57,875 nucleotides of DNA from Candidatus Uhrbacteria bacterium RIFOXYB12_FULL_58_10 (GCA_001791645.1 MGFA01000007.1:1-57875); one strand, 5' to 3'. Shown: positions 1 to 7,562, counted from the first letter of the stretch. The notes: generated from the sequence alone by a model not told the origin. Translations and numbers: made by a program.

Positions 1-272
1 GCGATCGTCGCATAACAGATCCCGCAATTGTATGACCCGCCGCTAATGGAGATTGGAAGTGCGAAACCGTGAGGTTCAGTCTTGAGCCTTTCATCCCAAT
101 GGCGGAGCCGGAGTGCGACACTGTACAAAGCCTCGCAAAGGTTCATTAATGCATTCGCGGATTCGAACGTTTCTTCGTCGGTAGCCTCACGTCCTAATCG
201 CTTGCTCAGCATCGCCCTAAAAGACGCGAGTTGTTCCTCTGAAAACCTTCCAATTTGTTGATGATTTTTCAT
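1..272 (-). CDS. Partial small protein of unknown function (runs off left edge)
   Basis: An open frame begins at an ATG at 272 and continues leftwards past the window edge, so only about 90 N-terminal residues are visible. The start reads MKNHQQIGRFSEEQLASF, followed by a charged helical stretch with LGREATDEET and an ALMNLCEALY segment. This resembles short helical proteins often seen in Patescibacteria genomes, but I cannot name the family. There is no signal peptide or membrane segment in the visible part. It is transcribed away from the nitrilase-type gene to the right. No function is proposed. Confidence 0.55.
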   Translation of the reverse strand, partial: MKNHQQIGRFSEEQLASFRAMLSKRLGREATDEETFESANALMNLCEALYSVALRLRHWDERLKTEPHGFALPISISGGSYNCGICYATI

Positions 273-417
273 ATTAATAGAGCTAAGTGCCTCATGAGAC
301 ACAGCCCCTCTGCCGTGTCTCATTTGTCTCATTTTTGATGAGACCCGGGTGCCATCCTGACCCTCTGAAATACCCCTTGAATCATTGCTCAAAAGTGAGT
401 TCGAGACCCGTACGCCG

Positions 418-463
418 AACCATCACGACCTGTTCCTACAGACCGGGACAGGGGGTGACCAAG
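418..463 (+). repeat. 46-bp hairpin repeat, copy 1
   Basis: This segment is identical to 1559-1604 at 45 of 46 positions. It folds as TCAC, then CCTGTTCC, loop, GGGACAGG, then GTGA, that is a two-part stem with a small internal loop. A strong intrinsic terminator follows directly. The two copies lie in direct orientation on either side of the nitrilase-type gene. Confidence 0.8.
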
Positions 464-495
464 AAAACCCGTACTCTTCATTGAGTGCGGGTTTT
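464..495 (+). terminator. Intrinsic terminator after repeat copy 1
   Basis: A 13-bp stem (AAAACCCG plus TACTC pairing with GAGTG plus CGGGTTTT) closes a six-base loop and ends in a T run. It would work in both directions, so it could also end a leftward transcript. Confidence 0.75.
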
Positions 496-671
496 CGATT
501 TGTAGGTCAGTGACTTATGGTGTCATGTTGTGATAACCTTTTTCTATGATTACGCTTTCGATTTTCAATCCGCCGAAACAAGCATCATAACGGGGTTGAT
601 TTTATTTATCATCGATCCTGTTTAGCCGTTCTGCCTTGTTGCGAACGGCTTTCTGTTACTAAAACTATCTT

Positions 672-1472
672 ATGAATAATGTTCGCATTGCCGTCGTACA
701 GTTCCACATTACCCACCTTGATTCTCAAATCAACTTTCAACGCATTGAGGCGTTCATTCGGAAGGCAAAAGAGGAGCAGGCCGCCGTCATTGTGTTTCCG
801 GAAGATTGCATCACCGGATCCATCTTCGGCGACCTGACTCGACTCGATACTACGCATGCAGTCAGGAATGCGTTTCAAACTTTGGCTATCAAATACGCCA
901 TTGATATCGTCACAGGTTCCTGCATGGAAGGAACGCCGGAAGGAAATTTTAACACAAGCTACTATATCGATGCTAAAGGAATCGTCCTCAGTACCTATCG
1001 GAAAAATCATCTCTATCCTTCCGAACACAGATTCCTTCAACCCGGAACGGAAGTTCCAGTATTTGAAACCGCCTACGGGCGCGCGGGCATCGTGATCTGC
1101 TGGGACATGCTCTTTCCGGAAATATTTCAAAGAATGAAGCACCAGGGCGTTCAAATTATTTATTGCCCAAGCTATTGGTATAAGGAAATTGCCGAATCAA
1201 TGGCGGAACACAATCTGTGTTCGGAAGAGCAACAAGTCGATGCACTTTGCATCGTCCGAGCTCTTGAAACGAATGCAATCTTGGTTTATTGCAATGCAGC
1301 TGGAACCGCCCTGTTTCCGAACGGGACCAAAGATACGCTTATCGGTCATTCGCAGATTATCATGCCAGTCCTAGACATCGTGAATAAACTTTCCTATAAC
1401 CAAGAAGGTATGTTCGTACAAGACATTGATCTTCAGTTACTTGAAGAATCGGCAAAAATTTATCATCAATGA
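672..1472 (+). CDS. Carbon-nitrogen hydrolase (nitrilase superfamily)
   Basis: A 266-residue cytosolic protein of the nitrilase/amidase superfamily, which hydrolyses non-peptide C-N bonds. The complete Glu-Lys-Cys triad is visible: E44 in VFPEDC, K111 in TYRKNHLYPSEH, and C143 in VICWDMLFPE. The length fits a single-domain amidase of the omega-amidase or carbamoylputrescine-hydrolase type, but the substrate cannot be read from sequence. The start is the ATG at 672; no strong Shine-Dalgarno site is seen. The gene stands alone between two direct copies of a 46-bp hairpin, each followed by a terminator, as if carried as a discrete cassette. Its neighbours on both sides point the other way. Family assignment is firm; role is open. 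Confidence 0.9.
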   Translation: MNNVRIAVVQFHITHLDSQINFQRIEAFIRKAKEEQAAVIVFPEDCITGSIFGDLTRLDTTHAVRNAFQTLAIKYAIDIVTGSCMEGTPEGNFNTSYYIDAKGIVLSTYRKNHLYPSEHRFLQPGTEVPVFETAYGRAGIVICWDMLFPEIFQRMKHQGVQIIYCPSYWYKEIAESMAEHNLCSEEQQVDALCIVRALETNAILVYCNAAGTALFPNGTKDTLIGHSQIIMPVLDIVNKLSYNQEGMFVQDIDLQLLEESAKIYHQ

Positions 1473-1558
1473 GTTCAATGCGACCGGAACAGGGCCGAAC
1501 TTTTTTATAAAGTCACTCCGAACCGCCCTCAAAAACTTCAAGTGAGACCGGAGCGCAG

Positions 1559-1604
1559 AACCATCACGACCTGTTCCTACAGACCGGGACAGGGTGTGAC
1601 CAAG
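1559..1604 (+). repeat. 46-bp hairpin repeat, copy 2
   Basis: Second direct copy of the 418-463 element, with one mismatch, located just after the nitrilase-type gene. The same stem is kept, and it is again followed at once by a terminator of different sequence. Sequence conservation upstream fades after about 15 bases. Confidence 0.8.
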
Positions 1605-1605
1605 T

Positions 1606-1637
1606 AAAAGCCCGAAACCTTAAGGTTCCAGGCTTTT
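1606..1637 (+). terminator. Intrinsic terminator after repeat copy 2
   Basis: AAAAGCC pairs with GGCTTTT around an inner palindrome AACCTTAAGGTT. The T run lies on the plus strand and an A run on the other side, so it may serve both the nitrilase-type gene and the convergent gene at 1662. Confidence 0.7.
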
Positions 1638-1661
1638 ATGTTACTTTGAAGACCCCGACCA

Positions 1662-2366
1662 TTATTCGAATTCAGGTATTGATTCTTGAATATCTAATAA
1701 TGATTTTGTAACGGTACCGATATCTGTACCATCTGCTGTCTTACCACTTCTAATCTCTTCTTCTGTAACAAACCTAATTACAGCATCAGAATTCTTTGAT
1801 AGTTGGAGTAACTTTTCTAGCGTCTCCGGTTTTAATTCTGCATCAAACACTTCTAATAAACGAAGGGTTATTTGTCCTTCTTGTCCGGTTCTGTTAGTTT
1901 CTGCCAATTCAGTTGCATAACCTGCTCTAGCGCACTGAAGTCCTTCTAATTCTTCTCTGGTTAAAAGTTCTGCTTCATCAATTAATTCTTCGAAAACTTC
2001 ACGACTAGGATCTGATTCTCTTTGCTCACCACTAAGAAACCATTCTCTATATTCATTAGCCCTAGAACCGCTCATCACGAATCTTAGATCATGGCCTTGT
2101 TCAAACGCACTGTCATCAATATCAAGTAAGTTTTTAAGTTTCTCCTTACCAGCAGGTGTTGCTTCAATCGCACCGCCAATCGGAGTTAACACAATTATGC
2201 CTTTTTTTGCCCTATTTTTGTTTACTAACAGTGCGTGCCTTCCTTCTAGATCTTTAATTCTAGTAAAGGAAGCAGAACTCACTCTCACTTCAGGAAGACT
2301 AAGGACTTCAAGTGATCTTCGTTTTTCTTGTCTAGGGACAAATGACCCTTGGTTTTTTTCGCTCAT
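1662..2366 (-). CDS. NUDIX-like domain protein, possible SMODS-associated NUDIX type
   Basis: A 234-residue protein without signal peptide or membrane segment. The central part reads PIGGAIEATPAG, then DLRFVMSG, then EWFLSGEQRESDPSREVFEE. The SREVFEEL stretch resembles the RE..EE core of a Nudix box, and the order GGA, DLRF, WF..G..RE, REV.EEL recalls SMODS-associated NUDIX domains that accompany nucleotide-signalling defence genes. That match is from memory and is the main uncertainty. Codon use is clearly more AT-rich than the division genes further right, which suggests transfer. The start is the ATG at 2366. No cyclase is adjacent; the small nucleotidyltransferase at 3662 is too short to be one. 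Confidence 0.5.
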   Translation of the reverse strand: MSEKNQGSFVPRQEKRRSLEVLSLPEVRVSSASFTRIKDLEGRHALLVNKNRAKKGIIVLTPIGGAIEATPAGKEKLKNLLDIDDSAFEQGHDLRFVMSGSRANEYREWFLSGEQRESDPSREVFEELIDEAELLTREELEGLQCARAGYATELAETNRTGQEGQITLRLLEVFDAELKPETLEKLLQLSKNSDAVIRFVTEEEIRSGKTADGTDIGTVTKSLLDIQESIPEFE

Positions 2367-2411
2367 AAGGATTACTGATTATTTGAATAAAATTTGATTT
2401 ATCCACGTTGG

Positions 2412-2458
2412 CGGGACGCAAGAGGTGAATTAAAGGGGTGAATTTTGCGAGCCAAAAC
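2412..2458. repeat. Two-part hairpin between accessory genes
   Basis: TTGGC pairs with GCCAA and, after a short spacer, CGCAA pairs with TTGCG around a loop rich in GGTGAATT. The outer and inner stems are separated by unequal spacers. It lies in the short gap between the genes at 1662 and 2462. Confidence 0.5.
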
Positions 2459-2461
2459 TCC

Positions 2462-2767
2462 TTAGAAAAAAATATAACCGATAGCTGCCGTAACGATGTT
2501 TACAGAAATACCAGTAAAAATAGCGAGGTTTCGTCTACCTTTAAAAATCAGACCATAAACAAGGCTCTCGAAGGCGATGACACCTGTTTCAGCTAAAAAC
2601 CAGTTTATGTGCTGGAAAAAAATCATCTGCCAAACGATCGGATGCGAAACCATGTTTGACCCAAAAACAACTAAAGCTACTCGTCGCCAGTCATCTTTCC
2701 TTAAGAGAATGAGAGCGATGGGCAGTTCAATAGCAATCGTTAAAATGAGGAACCTTACTTCTTCCAT
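2462..2767 (-). CDS. Small polytopic membrane protein
   Basis: A 101-residue hydrophobic protein with about three predicted membrane segments (FLILTIAIELPIALILL near the N terminus, a middle helix around MVSHPIVWQMIFF, and a C-terminal AIFTGISVNIVTAAIGYIFF). Its start overlaps the end of the surface-protein gene at 2755 by 13 bases, so the two are probably co-translated. Gene pairs of an exported protein starting ADIAPDPG-like and a small membrane protein starting with a hydrophobic LxIxxELP helix recur in diverse bacteria; this statement is from memory. Function unknown. Confidence 0.65.
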   Translation of the reverse strand: MEEVRFLILTIAIELPIALILLRKDDWRRVALVVFGSNMVSHPIVWQMIFFQHINWFLAETGVIAFESLVYGLIFKGRRNLAIFTGISVNIVTAAIGYIFF

Positions 2768-3489
2768 GCCTTATATGCCAGTAAGATAATTATAAGCCCT
2801 AAACCGGATATAACTATCCAAATGGTAGTCCATGGTGTGTTGGAAGTTTCGGAAGGAACTACTGTCGTGCTTGATTCAGTGGCGGATGTGGGGGTGCTTG
2901 CGCTTGCAAGGGTTTTTGGAAGTGCGGAACCATAAACTAAGTTCACATCTGCGTCGTAACGAGATTCACTGACGAAATGCGCTGTAAATGATGTGTCCGT
3001 CAAATTGTCAATGTGATAAACCCAAACAATGTATACAGCAGGATTTGAATCTGGAAGATTACCACTGACCAGCTCATTTTTGAGAGATTCTCCTTCACCA
3101 GTAACGGTCGCGTTAACCATGTACTGCTTGTTTTCTGGCAAAGTTCCCCAAATGTCCCCTTGTTCTCCATATGGATCGTCTTTATGCACAATTAAAGACT
3201 GATTACTTTTTCTTACAGCAAAAAAGGGAGCTAATGTAGAAGCAGGGTGTCCATTGGATTGGATTTGTTCTGCTCGTGGCTCTATCGCGTCGTTGGCGAT
3301 TATCGGAGTCGGGCCAAATCGCCGATAATTACTTGCGTAAACATCGAAAGACGGATAATCAGCAATATTATCAAAAACGGCATGGGTCGAATATTCATGT
3401 GTTCCAGGATCCGGCGCGATGTCTGCGTTTGCTATCAGTGGAAGAAATAATGTTGAACTAATGAGCAACATTGAAAAAAGATATTTCAT
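2755..3489 (-). CDS. Exported surface protein with C-terminal membrane anchor
   Basis: A 244-residue protein with a clear signal peptide (MKYLFSMLLISSTLFLPLIANA, cleavage expected before DIAPDPG), an extracellular domain of about 170 residues, a Ser/Thr-rich stalk (TPTSATESSTTVVPSETS) and one C-terminal membrane helix followed by AWKK. The topology is that of an anchored surface protein facing outward. The gene overlaps the small membrane protein downstream and has the same AT-rich composition. No enzymatic motif is recognised. The start is the ATG at 3489. Confidence 0.75.
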   Translation of the reverse strand: MKYLFSMLLISSTLFLPLIANADIAPDPGTHEYSTHAVFDNIADYPSFDVYASNYRRFGPTPIIANDAIEPRAEQIQSNGHPASTLAPFFAVRKSNQSLIVHKDDPYGEQGDIWGTLPENKQYMVNATVTGEGESLKNELVSGNLPDSNPAVYIVWVYHIDNLTDTSFTAHFVSESRYDADVNLVYGSALPKTLASASTPTSATESSTTVVPSETSNTPWTTIWIVISGLGLIIILLAYKAWKK

Positions 3490-3661
3490 ATGGTTTAAGA
3501 TTAAAGTCTTAACTGGATTATTTTAAATGCACTAATCTTGTAAATGGCATGGATTAAGGAAAACGAATTTGGGTGAGGAAATTTTGCACTCCTTGAAATA
3601 TAATTGCGAAAAATTTCTGAACCGTTTACTCCGTGTTGTGCGATGTTCGGCTCGGAGGCTC

Positions 3662-3991
3662 CTACTTCAATTTAATTACTGCCGATTTCTTCGTTCCATA
3701 TTTTTGCTTCATCCACTTTTTAGCATCCTCCAATATAAATTCTCCATGTTCTCCGGATGGCGCAACCACAAAATCAACTGACCAATTAGATTTGGAATTA
3801 TCTTTCGTCTGAAGCAAAATTATAAAATCAACATCGGCTGGCCTTTTCTTTTTAGTGGTGAAGCTACCTAATAAATAAGCAGAAGAAATCGGCAAAACTT
3901 TTTCCAACTTTTTAATAATCTTCTGAGAATTTTTCCACATCTCCATTCTATATTCAGAACTCAACAATTCTTTTGGAATTTTTTGTGTCAT
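3662..3991 (-). CDS. Minimal nucleotidyltransferase-fold protein
   Basis: A 109-residue protein with the signature of the polymerase-beta-like nucleotidyltransferase fold: LLGSFTTKKKRPADVDFIILL, where GSF is the helix-turn and DVD supplies the two metal-binding aspartates; a third acidic site may be the D of WSVDFVVAP. Similar short proteins often act in toxin-antitoxin or nucleotidyl-transfer systems, but no HEPN partner is adjacent here. It stands alone in the AT-rich block with a hairpin-rich gap on each side. Confidence 0.7.
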   Translation of the reverse strand: MTQKIPKELLSSEYRMEMWKNSQKIIKKLEKVLPISSAYLLGSFTTKKKRPADVDFIILLQTKDNSKSNWSVDFVVAPSGEHGEFILEDAKKWMKQKYGTKKSAVIKLK

Positions 3992-4055
3992 AGCAATTAA
4001 ATTAAATAACTAAGAGCCGAGCCGAATTTCGTACAACGTCCCGCAATATGCGATG

Positions 4056-4101
4056 TTCACTGGCTGTATAATATCGCACGAAGTGCGGTACAGCTAGTGA
4101 A
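4056..4101. repeat. Large nested hairpin
   Basis: TTCACTGGCTGTA pairs with TACAGCTAGTGAA at 12 of 13 positions, and an inner CGCAC-GAA-GTGCG stem sits inside a bulge. No gene covers it. It lies at the right edge of the accessory block. Confidence 0.75.
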
Positions 4102-4131
4102 TATGGGCGTAAGTTTGCGAGGTGAAACGGA

Positions 4132-4190
4132 ACAAACCGTAGTCGCATACTGCGTGTGGCCGTAACGAACAAGGGACAGACCTACGGTTG
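4132..4190. repeat. Second long inverted repeat near the block boundary
   Basis: AACCGTAG pairs with CTACGGTT across about 39 bases that contain a smaller CGCA-TAC-TGCG hairpin. It directly precedes the end of the DoxX-like gene and thus marks the change from AT-rich accessory genes to the core division cluster. Confidence 0.6.
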
Positions 4191-4202
4191 TCAGCGGTCG
4201 TT

Positions 4203-4688
4203 TTATCTCAAAATTGGATGCCGCTTCACGAACCGGCATGATGCCCACCGTTTGGCGAGCGGGTCGAAGGCTCCTGGGCCGGAGACGGTGAGCCAGAGAA
4301 ACAGGCCGGCGTACACGATATGTTCGTCGATAAGCGGGTTGTTGTCCGGAGGCAAGGAAGCCGCAAGAAACATAAGGGCCATCATGGTCGCACCTGCGTA
4401 TCCCGCAATCCGTAATCCGATGCCAAGCAGCAGCGCGAGACCGATGCATGCAAGGCCCGTCATGAACAGCACGTCGATTGCCATCACGCCTGCCATTGCC
4501 TGAAAAAGACTGGCGAACGGACCGTCAGCGTGGCTCAAAAATCCCATGGTTGGCGATCCGCCGGTGATCCATGCCCGTTCAGGGGCCGTCGCGAATCCAA
4601 GCCCGAACAACTTGTCGAAAAATGCCCAGAGAAGCATCCACCCGAGCGTGATACGAACGAAGGCAGCCGCATAGTCGAGCGACTTCAT
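4203..4688 (-). CDS. DoxX/DoxD-like integral membrane protein
   Basis: A 161-residue protein with four predicted membrane helices (ALFVRITLGWMLLWAFFDKLFG-type N terminus, two central helices rich in Ala/Gly/Leu, and a last one ending TVSGPGAFD). Helix spacing and the R-x-TLGW...FFDKL start match the DoxX/DoxD family of small membrane proteins, some of which interact with quinones. Substrate unknown. It follows ftsX by five bases and is probably the last gene of that operon. Confidence 0.7.
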   Translation of the reverse strand: MKSLDYAAAFVRITLGWMLLWAFFDKLFGLGFATAPERAWITGGSPTMGFLSHADGPFASLFQAMAGVMAIDVLFMTGLACIGLALLLGIGLRIAGYAGATMMALMFLAASLPPDNNPLIDEHIVYAGLFLWLTVSGPGAFDPLAKRWASCRFVKRHPILR

Positions 4689-4693
4689 ATGCT

Positions 4694-5605
4694 CTAGACC
4701 CGTAGGTATTTACGCATTGCGACCATGGTCGCGAGCATGTTGATGATGGTAAGAATCACAAATTGCATTCCGAAAATCCAGTACCAGTTTCGAATGAAAT
4801 ACTCCAGCAAACCGACGGATTCGCCGCCGAAAAACGCGCTGAACTTGGGATCCATCACCGCCACGGACGAATACACGATCACAGCCGTGAACGCAACCGA
4901 GAACAATGAGTAAATGAGACACTCGATCAAAAACGGAGCGCGCACGAACGCATTGGTCGCACCCACGAGCTTCATGATGCCAATCTCCTCGCGATGAATG
5001 AAAATTGCAATGCGCACGGTGTTAAACACAATGAGCGTGGCAATAAGCAGGAAGATGGCCGAAAGCACCATGCCGAACAACTGGATGCGGTCGGTGGTCG
5101 AACGGATACGGTCGATGATGTCCTCGAACGAGGAAAAGTCCTTTTCACGGATGTCATTGCGGAACTGGGGGTTGTCGAGCGCGTCGAGGATAAACGGAAA
5201 GTCGTCCGCGCCATACGCCTTCACGACCAGGGTCGGGCCGAACGGATTTCCACCGACCTCGTCGAGCGACTGTAAGATCGCCTCGTCAGCCGCATGCCGA
5301 TCGCTGAAACGCCGCAATGCCTCATCGGAGGTAATGACCTCGACGTCACGAACCTGCGGCAAACCGCGCAAATATCCAGCCGCGCCCGTGATGCGTTCCT
5401 CGGCCGTGGCCGGATAAAAATACACCGACACCTCGATGCGCTCCTCGGCGAACGCGATGGCCTTTGACGCGACCTGCTGGAGTACCATGAGAACGTTGAC
5501 CGTCAACAAGGTGAGCACAAGCATGCTGACGGTAATGAGCGACAACCAAAAATTCCTCCCGAAATTTTGAAACGCGAATTTGACGGCGCGCAAGGCAGTA
5601 ATCAT
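4694..5605 (-). CDS. ftsX: Cell division protein FtsX
   Basis: A 303-residue protein with the FtsX layout: a cytosolic N terminus, membrane helix 1 (about residues 20-42), a large extracellular domain with VEVSVYFYPATAEERI, and three C-terminal helices including the region IFIHREEIGIMKLVGATNAFVRAPFLIE that is typical for FtsX permeases. FtsX with FtsE forms an ABC-type complex at the septum that controls peptidoglycan hydrolases. It overlaps ftsE by four bases (ATGA), indicating translational coupling. Confidence 0.95.
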   Translation of the reverse strand: MITALRAVKFAFQNFGRNFWLSLITVSMLVLTLLTVNVLMVLQQVASKAIAFAEERIEVSVYFYPATAEERITGAAGYLRGLPQVRDVEVITSDEALRRFSDRHAADEAILQSLDEVGGNPFGPTLVVKAYGADDFPFILDALDNPQFRNDIREKDFSSFEDIIDRIRSTTDRIQLFGMVLSAIFLLIATLIVFNTVRIAIFIHREEIGIMKLVGATNAFVRAPFLIECLIYSLFSVAFTAVIVYSSVAVMDPKFSAFFGGESVGLLEYFIRNWYWIFGMQFVILTIINMLATMVAMRKYLRV

Positions 5606-6282
5606 AGCTTGTATCTTCCCTCTTCGACGTCCGAAGTAATCTCGCCACCCTCGAGCGTGATTACGCGCTTCTTGAGCGCGTTCACCACCTCGCGATTATG
5701 CGTGACAAGCACCACCGTGGTGCCGAACTCGTTGATTTTTCTCAGCAGGTCGATAATTTCCCGGGTGTGGATGGTGTCCAGGTTGCCAGTCGGCTCATCG
5801 GCGACCAAAATCTTTGGACGATGCACGAGCGAACGGGCGACAACCACGCGCTGCTGTTCCCCGCCGGAAAGTTGCTTCGGATACCGGTCGCCTTTCTCCT
5901 GCAGATTCACGATTTTCAGGACCTGCGGAACGACCTCGCGGATGCGGCGCGCCGGCGTTCCAGCCACTTCGAGCGCGAACGCGACGTTCTCGTACACGGT
6001 CCGCCGCACAAGCAGCTTGAAATCCTGAAAGACGACGCCGATTTGTCGGCGCAAAAGAGGAACGTCATGCTCACGAATGCGCGTAATGTCCCATCCGCCC
6101 ACGGCGATCTGCCCGGAGGTCGGTCTTTCCTCCGCAAACATGAGCTTCGCAAGCGTGCTTTTGCCCGTGCCGCTCTGTCCGACAATCGAAACGAACTCCC
6201 CCGGACGGATATGAAGGTTTACGTTACGCACGCCAACGATGTTCGGCGAATACGTCTTGTTGATGTTTTTGAAATGGATCAC
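5602..6282 (-). CDS. ftsE: Cell division ATP-binding protein FtsE
   Basis: A 226-residue ABC ATPase. Walker A is GQSGTGKSTL near residue 37, the signature is LSGGEQQRVVVARSLV, Walker B is ILVADEPTGNLD, and the switch His is in LVTHNREVV. The segment FQDFKLL and short length are typical of FtsE. It powers FtsX. Its start overlaps the end of the upstream RlpA-like gene by four bases, so RlpA-like protein, FtsE, FtsX and DoxX-like protein form one operon. Confidence 0.95.
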   Translation of the reverse strand: MIHFKNINKTYSPNIVGVRNVNLHIRPGEFVSIVGQSGTGKSTLAKLMFAEERPTSGQIAVGGWDITRIREHDVPLLRRQIGVVFQDFKLLVRRTVYENVAFALEVAGTPARRIREVVPQVLKIVNLQEKGDRYPKQLSGGEQQRVVVARSLVHRPKILVADEPTGNLDTIHTREIIDLLRKINEFGTTVVLVTHNREVVNALKKRVITLEGGEITSDVEEGRYKL

Positions 6283-7055
6283 AAGGATTGAAGCAATTTC
6301 ACGCTAACGTCGATGACCCCGGCGCCAAGCGACGCGAGCTTCTTGAACGCGACGGAATCAAGGTCGATCACGCGATCGGGAAACACCGAGCGGTCCGGAC
6401 CGTAATCATTCACGGTCACGGTCACGCTGCGCGTCGGATCGTCCGCACGCGTGACCACCAGATACGTCCCCTTAGGATAGTCGGGTGACGCGGCGCAGTC
6501 GCACCCCTTGTATGCGTACCAGCTTGCCGTGCCGGTCTCTGGGATCGTTTCCTCGAAAATTGCGAGGCGCGCGTACGGAAGATGGATGAGCGCGCGAACC
6601 GAACCGACCTCCGGGCTGTCCTCGCTCGGAAGTTCCTCCCATGCGCCGCGCACGCCGTTCCAGAAATAAATGCGGCGGCGGCCGTGCAGCTGCGCGGTCA
6701 CGTCGCTTTCCTCCGCCGGATATCGGATCTCAAGGAAAAAAAAGTCGGATCCGTCGTAACTCGACTTGTTCAGAATGTCGAACAAGTAGATTTCGCCGAC
6801 CAAGTCCCTGTTCGTTGGCAATGTTTCCTCCATGAGCGAACGATCGAGCGTCTTCACGTCCACGCGCGTCGAGACATTCAGCGTATTCGGGCGAATCCCA
6901 AGCCTGAATAGCCCGTCGTCAGACTCGAGCGTGTATCCTTTCACGATCGTCGCCGCGTCAAATTCCGCCGCGACGATTCGTTCGAGCTCCGAAGCATGAA
7001 CGGGCGTCGCGAACAAAATGATGAGGATCAATGAGGCAAAGAAGGGTCTTGTCAT
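6279..7055 (-). CDS. Secreted RlpA-like double-psi beta-barrel protein
   Basis: A 258-residue exported protein starting MTRPFFASLILIILFATPVHA, a standard signal peptide. The C-terminal third carries the RlpA-type barrel: TASWYAYKG, a long insert, VTVNDYGPDR and VIDLDSVAFKKL. In other bacteria RlpA binds or cleaves naked glycan strands at the septum. The N-terminal 150 residues are a separate beta-rich domain. I start it at the ATG at 7055 because the longer frame would overlap the tRNA-Gly gene. The join to ftsE supports a role in cell-wall remodelling during division. An Asp (VNDYGPDR) matches the family's usual catalytic acid position. Confidence 0.8.
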   Translation of the reverse strand: MTRPFFASLILIILFATPVHASELERIVAAEFDAATIVKGYTLESDDGLFRLGIRPNTLNVSTRVDVKTLDRSLMEETLPTNRDLVGEIYLFDILNKSSYDGSDFFFLEIRYPAEESDVTAQLHGRRRIYFWNGVRGAWEELPSEDSPEVGSVRALIHLPYARLAIFEETIPETGTASWYAYKGCDCAASPDYPKGTYLVVTRADDPTRSVTVTVNDYGPDRSVFPDRVIDLDSVAFKKLASLGAGVIDVSVKLLQSL

Positions 7056-7105
7056 ATCATGTTGACGTGGTATATGATACCGCGCACACGGGGACATCAC
7101 AAGTT

Positions 7106-7179
7106 GCGGGTATAGTTTAGTGGTAAAACGCGTGCTTCCCAAGCATGAGTCGCGGGTCCGATTCCCGCTACCCGCTCCA
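7106..7179 (+). tRNA. tRNA-Gly (CCC)
   Basis: A full cloverleaf: acceptor GCGGGTA/TACCCGC, D-arm GTTT/AAAC, anticodon stem CGTGC/GCATG with loop TTCCCAA, and T-arm GCGGG/CCCGC. CCA is encoded. A terminator follows at once. The last bases of this gene are duplicated at 7690-7710. Confidence 0.93.
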
Positions 7180-7207
7180 AAAGACCACCTTAAAAAGGCG
7201 GTCTTTT
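7179..7207 (+). terminator. Terminator of tRNA-Gly
   Basis: AAAGACC pairs with GGTCTTT around CCTT/AAGG, ending in TTTTG. Confidence 0.75.
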
Positions 7208-7292
7208 GTTTTTGGAAAACAGCTCCCAAATAAAAAATCGTTCATCGAGCAAACACCTTATGGAGTTCAATCTCAGTGAACGGAGGAGAACC

Positions 7293-7562
7293 TCAGTGTC
7301 GGATCGTACACCCCTTGAGGACGGCGCCGCAGCAAACCGTGGCCGTCCCTTCATTGCCGGCGGGGTTTTTGCCGGCCACTTCGAAGGCCGCGTCATCCTC
7401 CTTGCTACACCCGCCCATCCATCGCGGGGAAAGACGATGTTCAGCGGTGACGGTGACGTTGGTCCACCCCTCCGCCTCCATCGTGCTGACAGCACGATCG
7501 CTGCCCACCGTGAAACCACAGCCGACAGCAAGGAGGAGAGGGAGGATGATCAGATATCGCAT
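7293..7562 (-). CDS. Small putative lipoprotein
   Basis: An 89-residue protein starting MRYLIILPLLLAVGCGFT, a lipoprotein signal peptide with lipobox LAVGC. The mature part holds six further Cys, suggesting disulfides, with no recognised domain. It is the only gene in the roughly 0.5-kb segment bounded by the tRNA-Gly gene and a copy of that tRNA's 3' end, so it may be cargo of a small integrated element. Function unknown. Confidence 0.65.
   Translation of the reverse strand: MRYLIILPLLLAVGCGFTVGSDRAVSTMEAEGWTNVTVTAEHRLSPRWMGGCSKEDDAAFEVAGKNPAGNEGTATVCCGAVLKGCTIRH

Larger units (their letters stand above)
273..671. other. Intergenic region with repeat hairpin and terminators
   Basis: About 400 bases without a convincing gene. 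It holds the first copy of the 46-bp hairpin repeat (418-463), a strong terminator hairpin (464-495), and a 7-bp hairpin (GCCGTTC/GAACGGC, about 625-650) just upstream of the nitrilase-type gene. A 65-codon frame through the repeat is not credible because it crosses both structured elements. Confidence 0.6.

Noticed and set aside
418-463. Copies of the 46-bp repeat as integron attC sites
   Set aside because: They fold well but lack a GTTRRRY/RYYYAAC core and follow a gene on only one side; kept as a repeat, not called attC.
418-1604. CRISPR array
   Set aside because: Only two repeat copies more than 1.1 kb apart with a gene between; no short regular spacers and no cas genes in the window.
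3662-3991. CD-NTase (SMODS) cyclase paired with the NUDIX-like gene
   Set aside because: At 109 residues it is a minimal nucleotidyltransferase and lacks the rest of a cyclase fold.
4057-4449. 130-codon minus-strand frame over the nested hairpin
   Set aside because: It crosses the large inverted repeats and overlaps the DoxX-like gene in another frame; no ribosome site.
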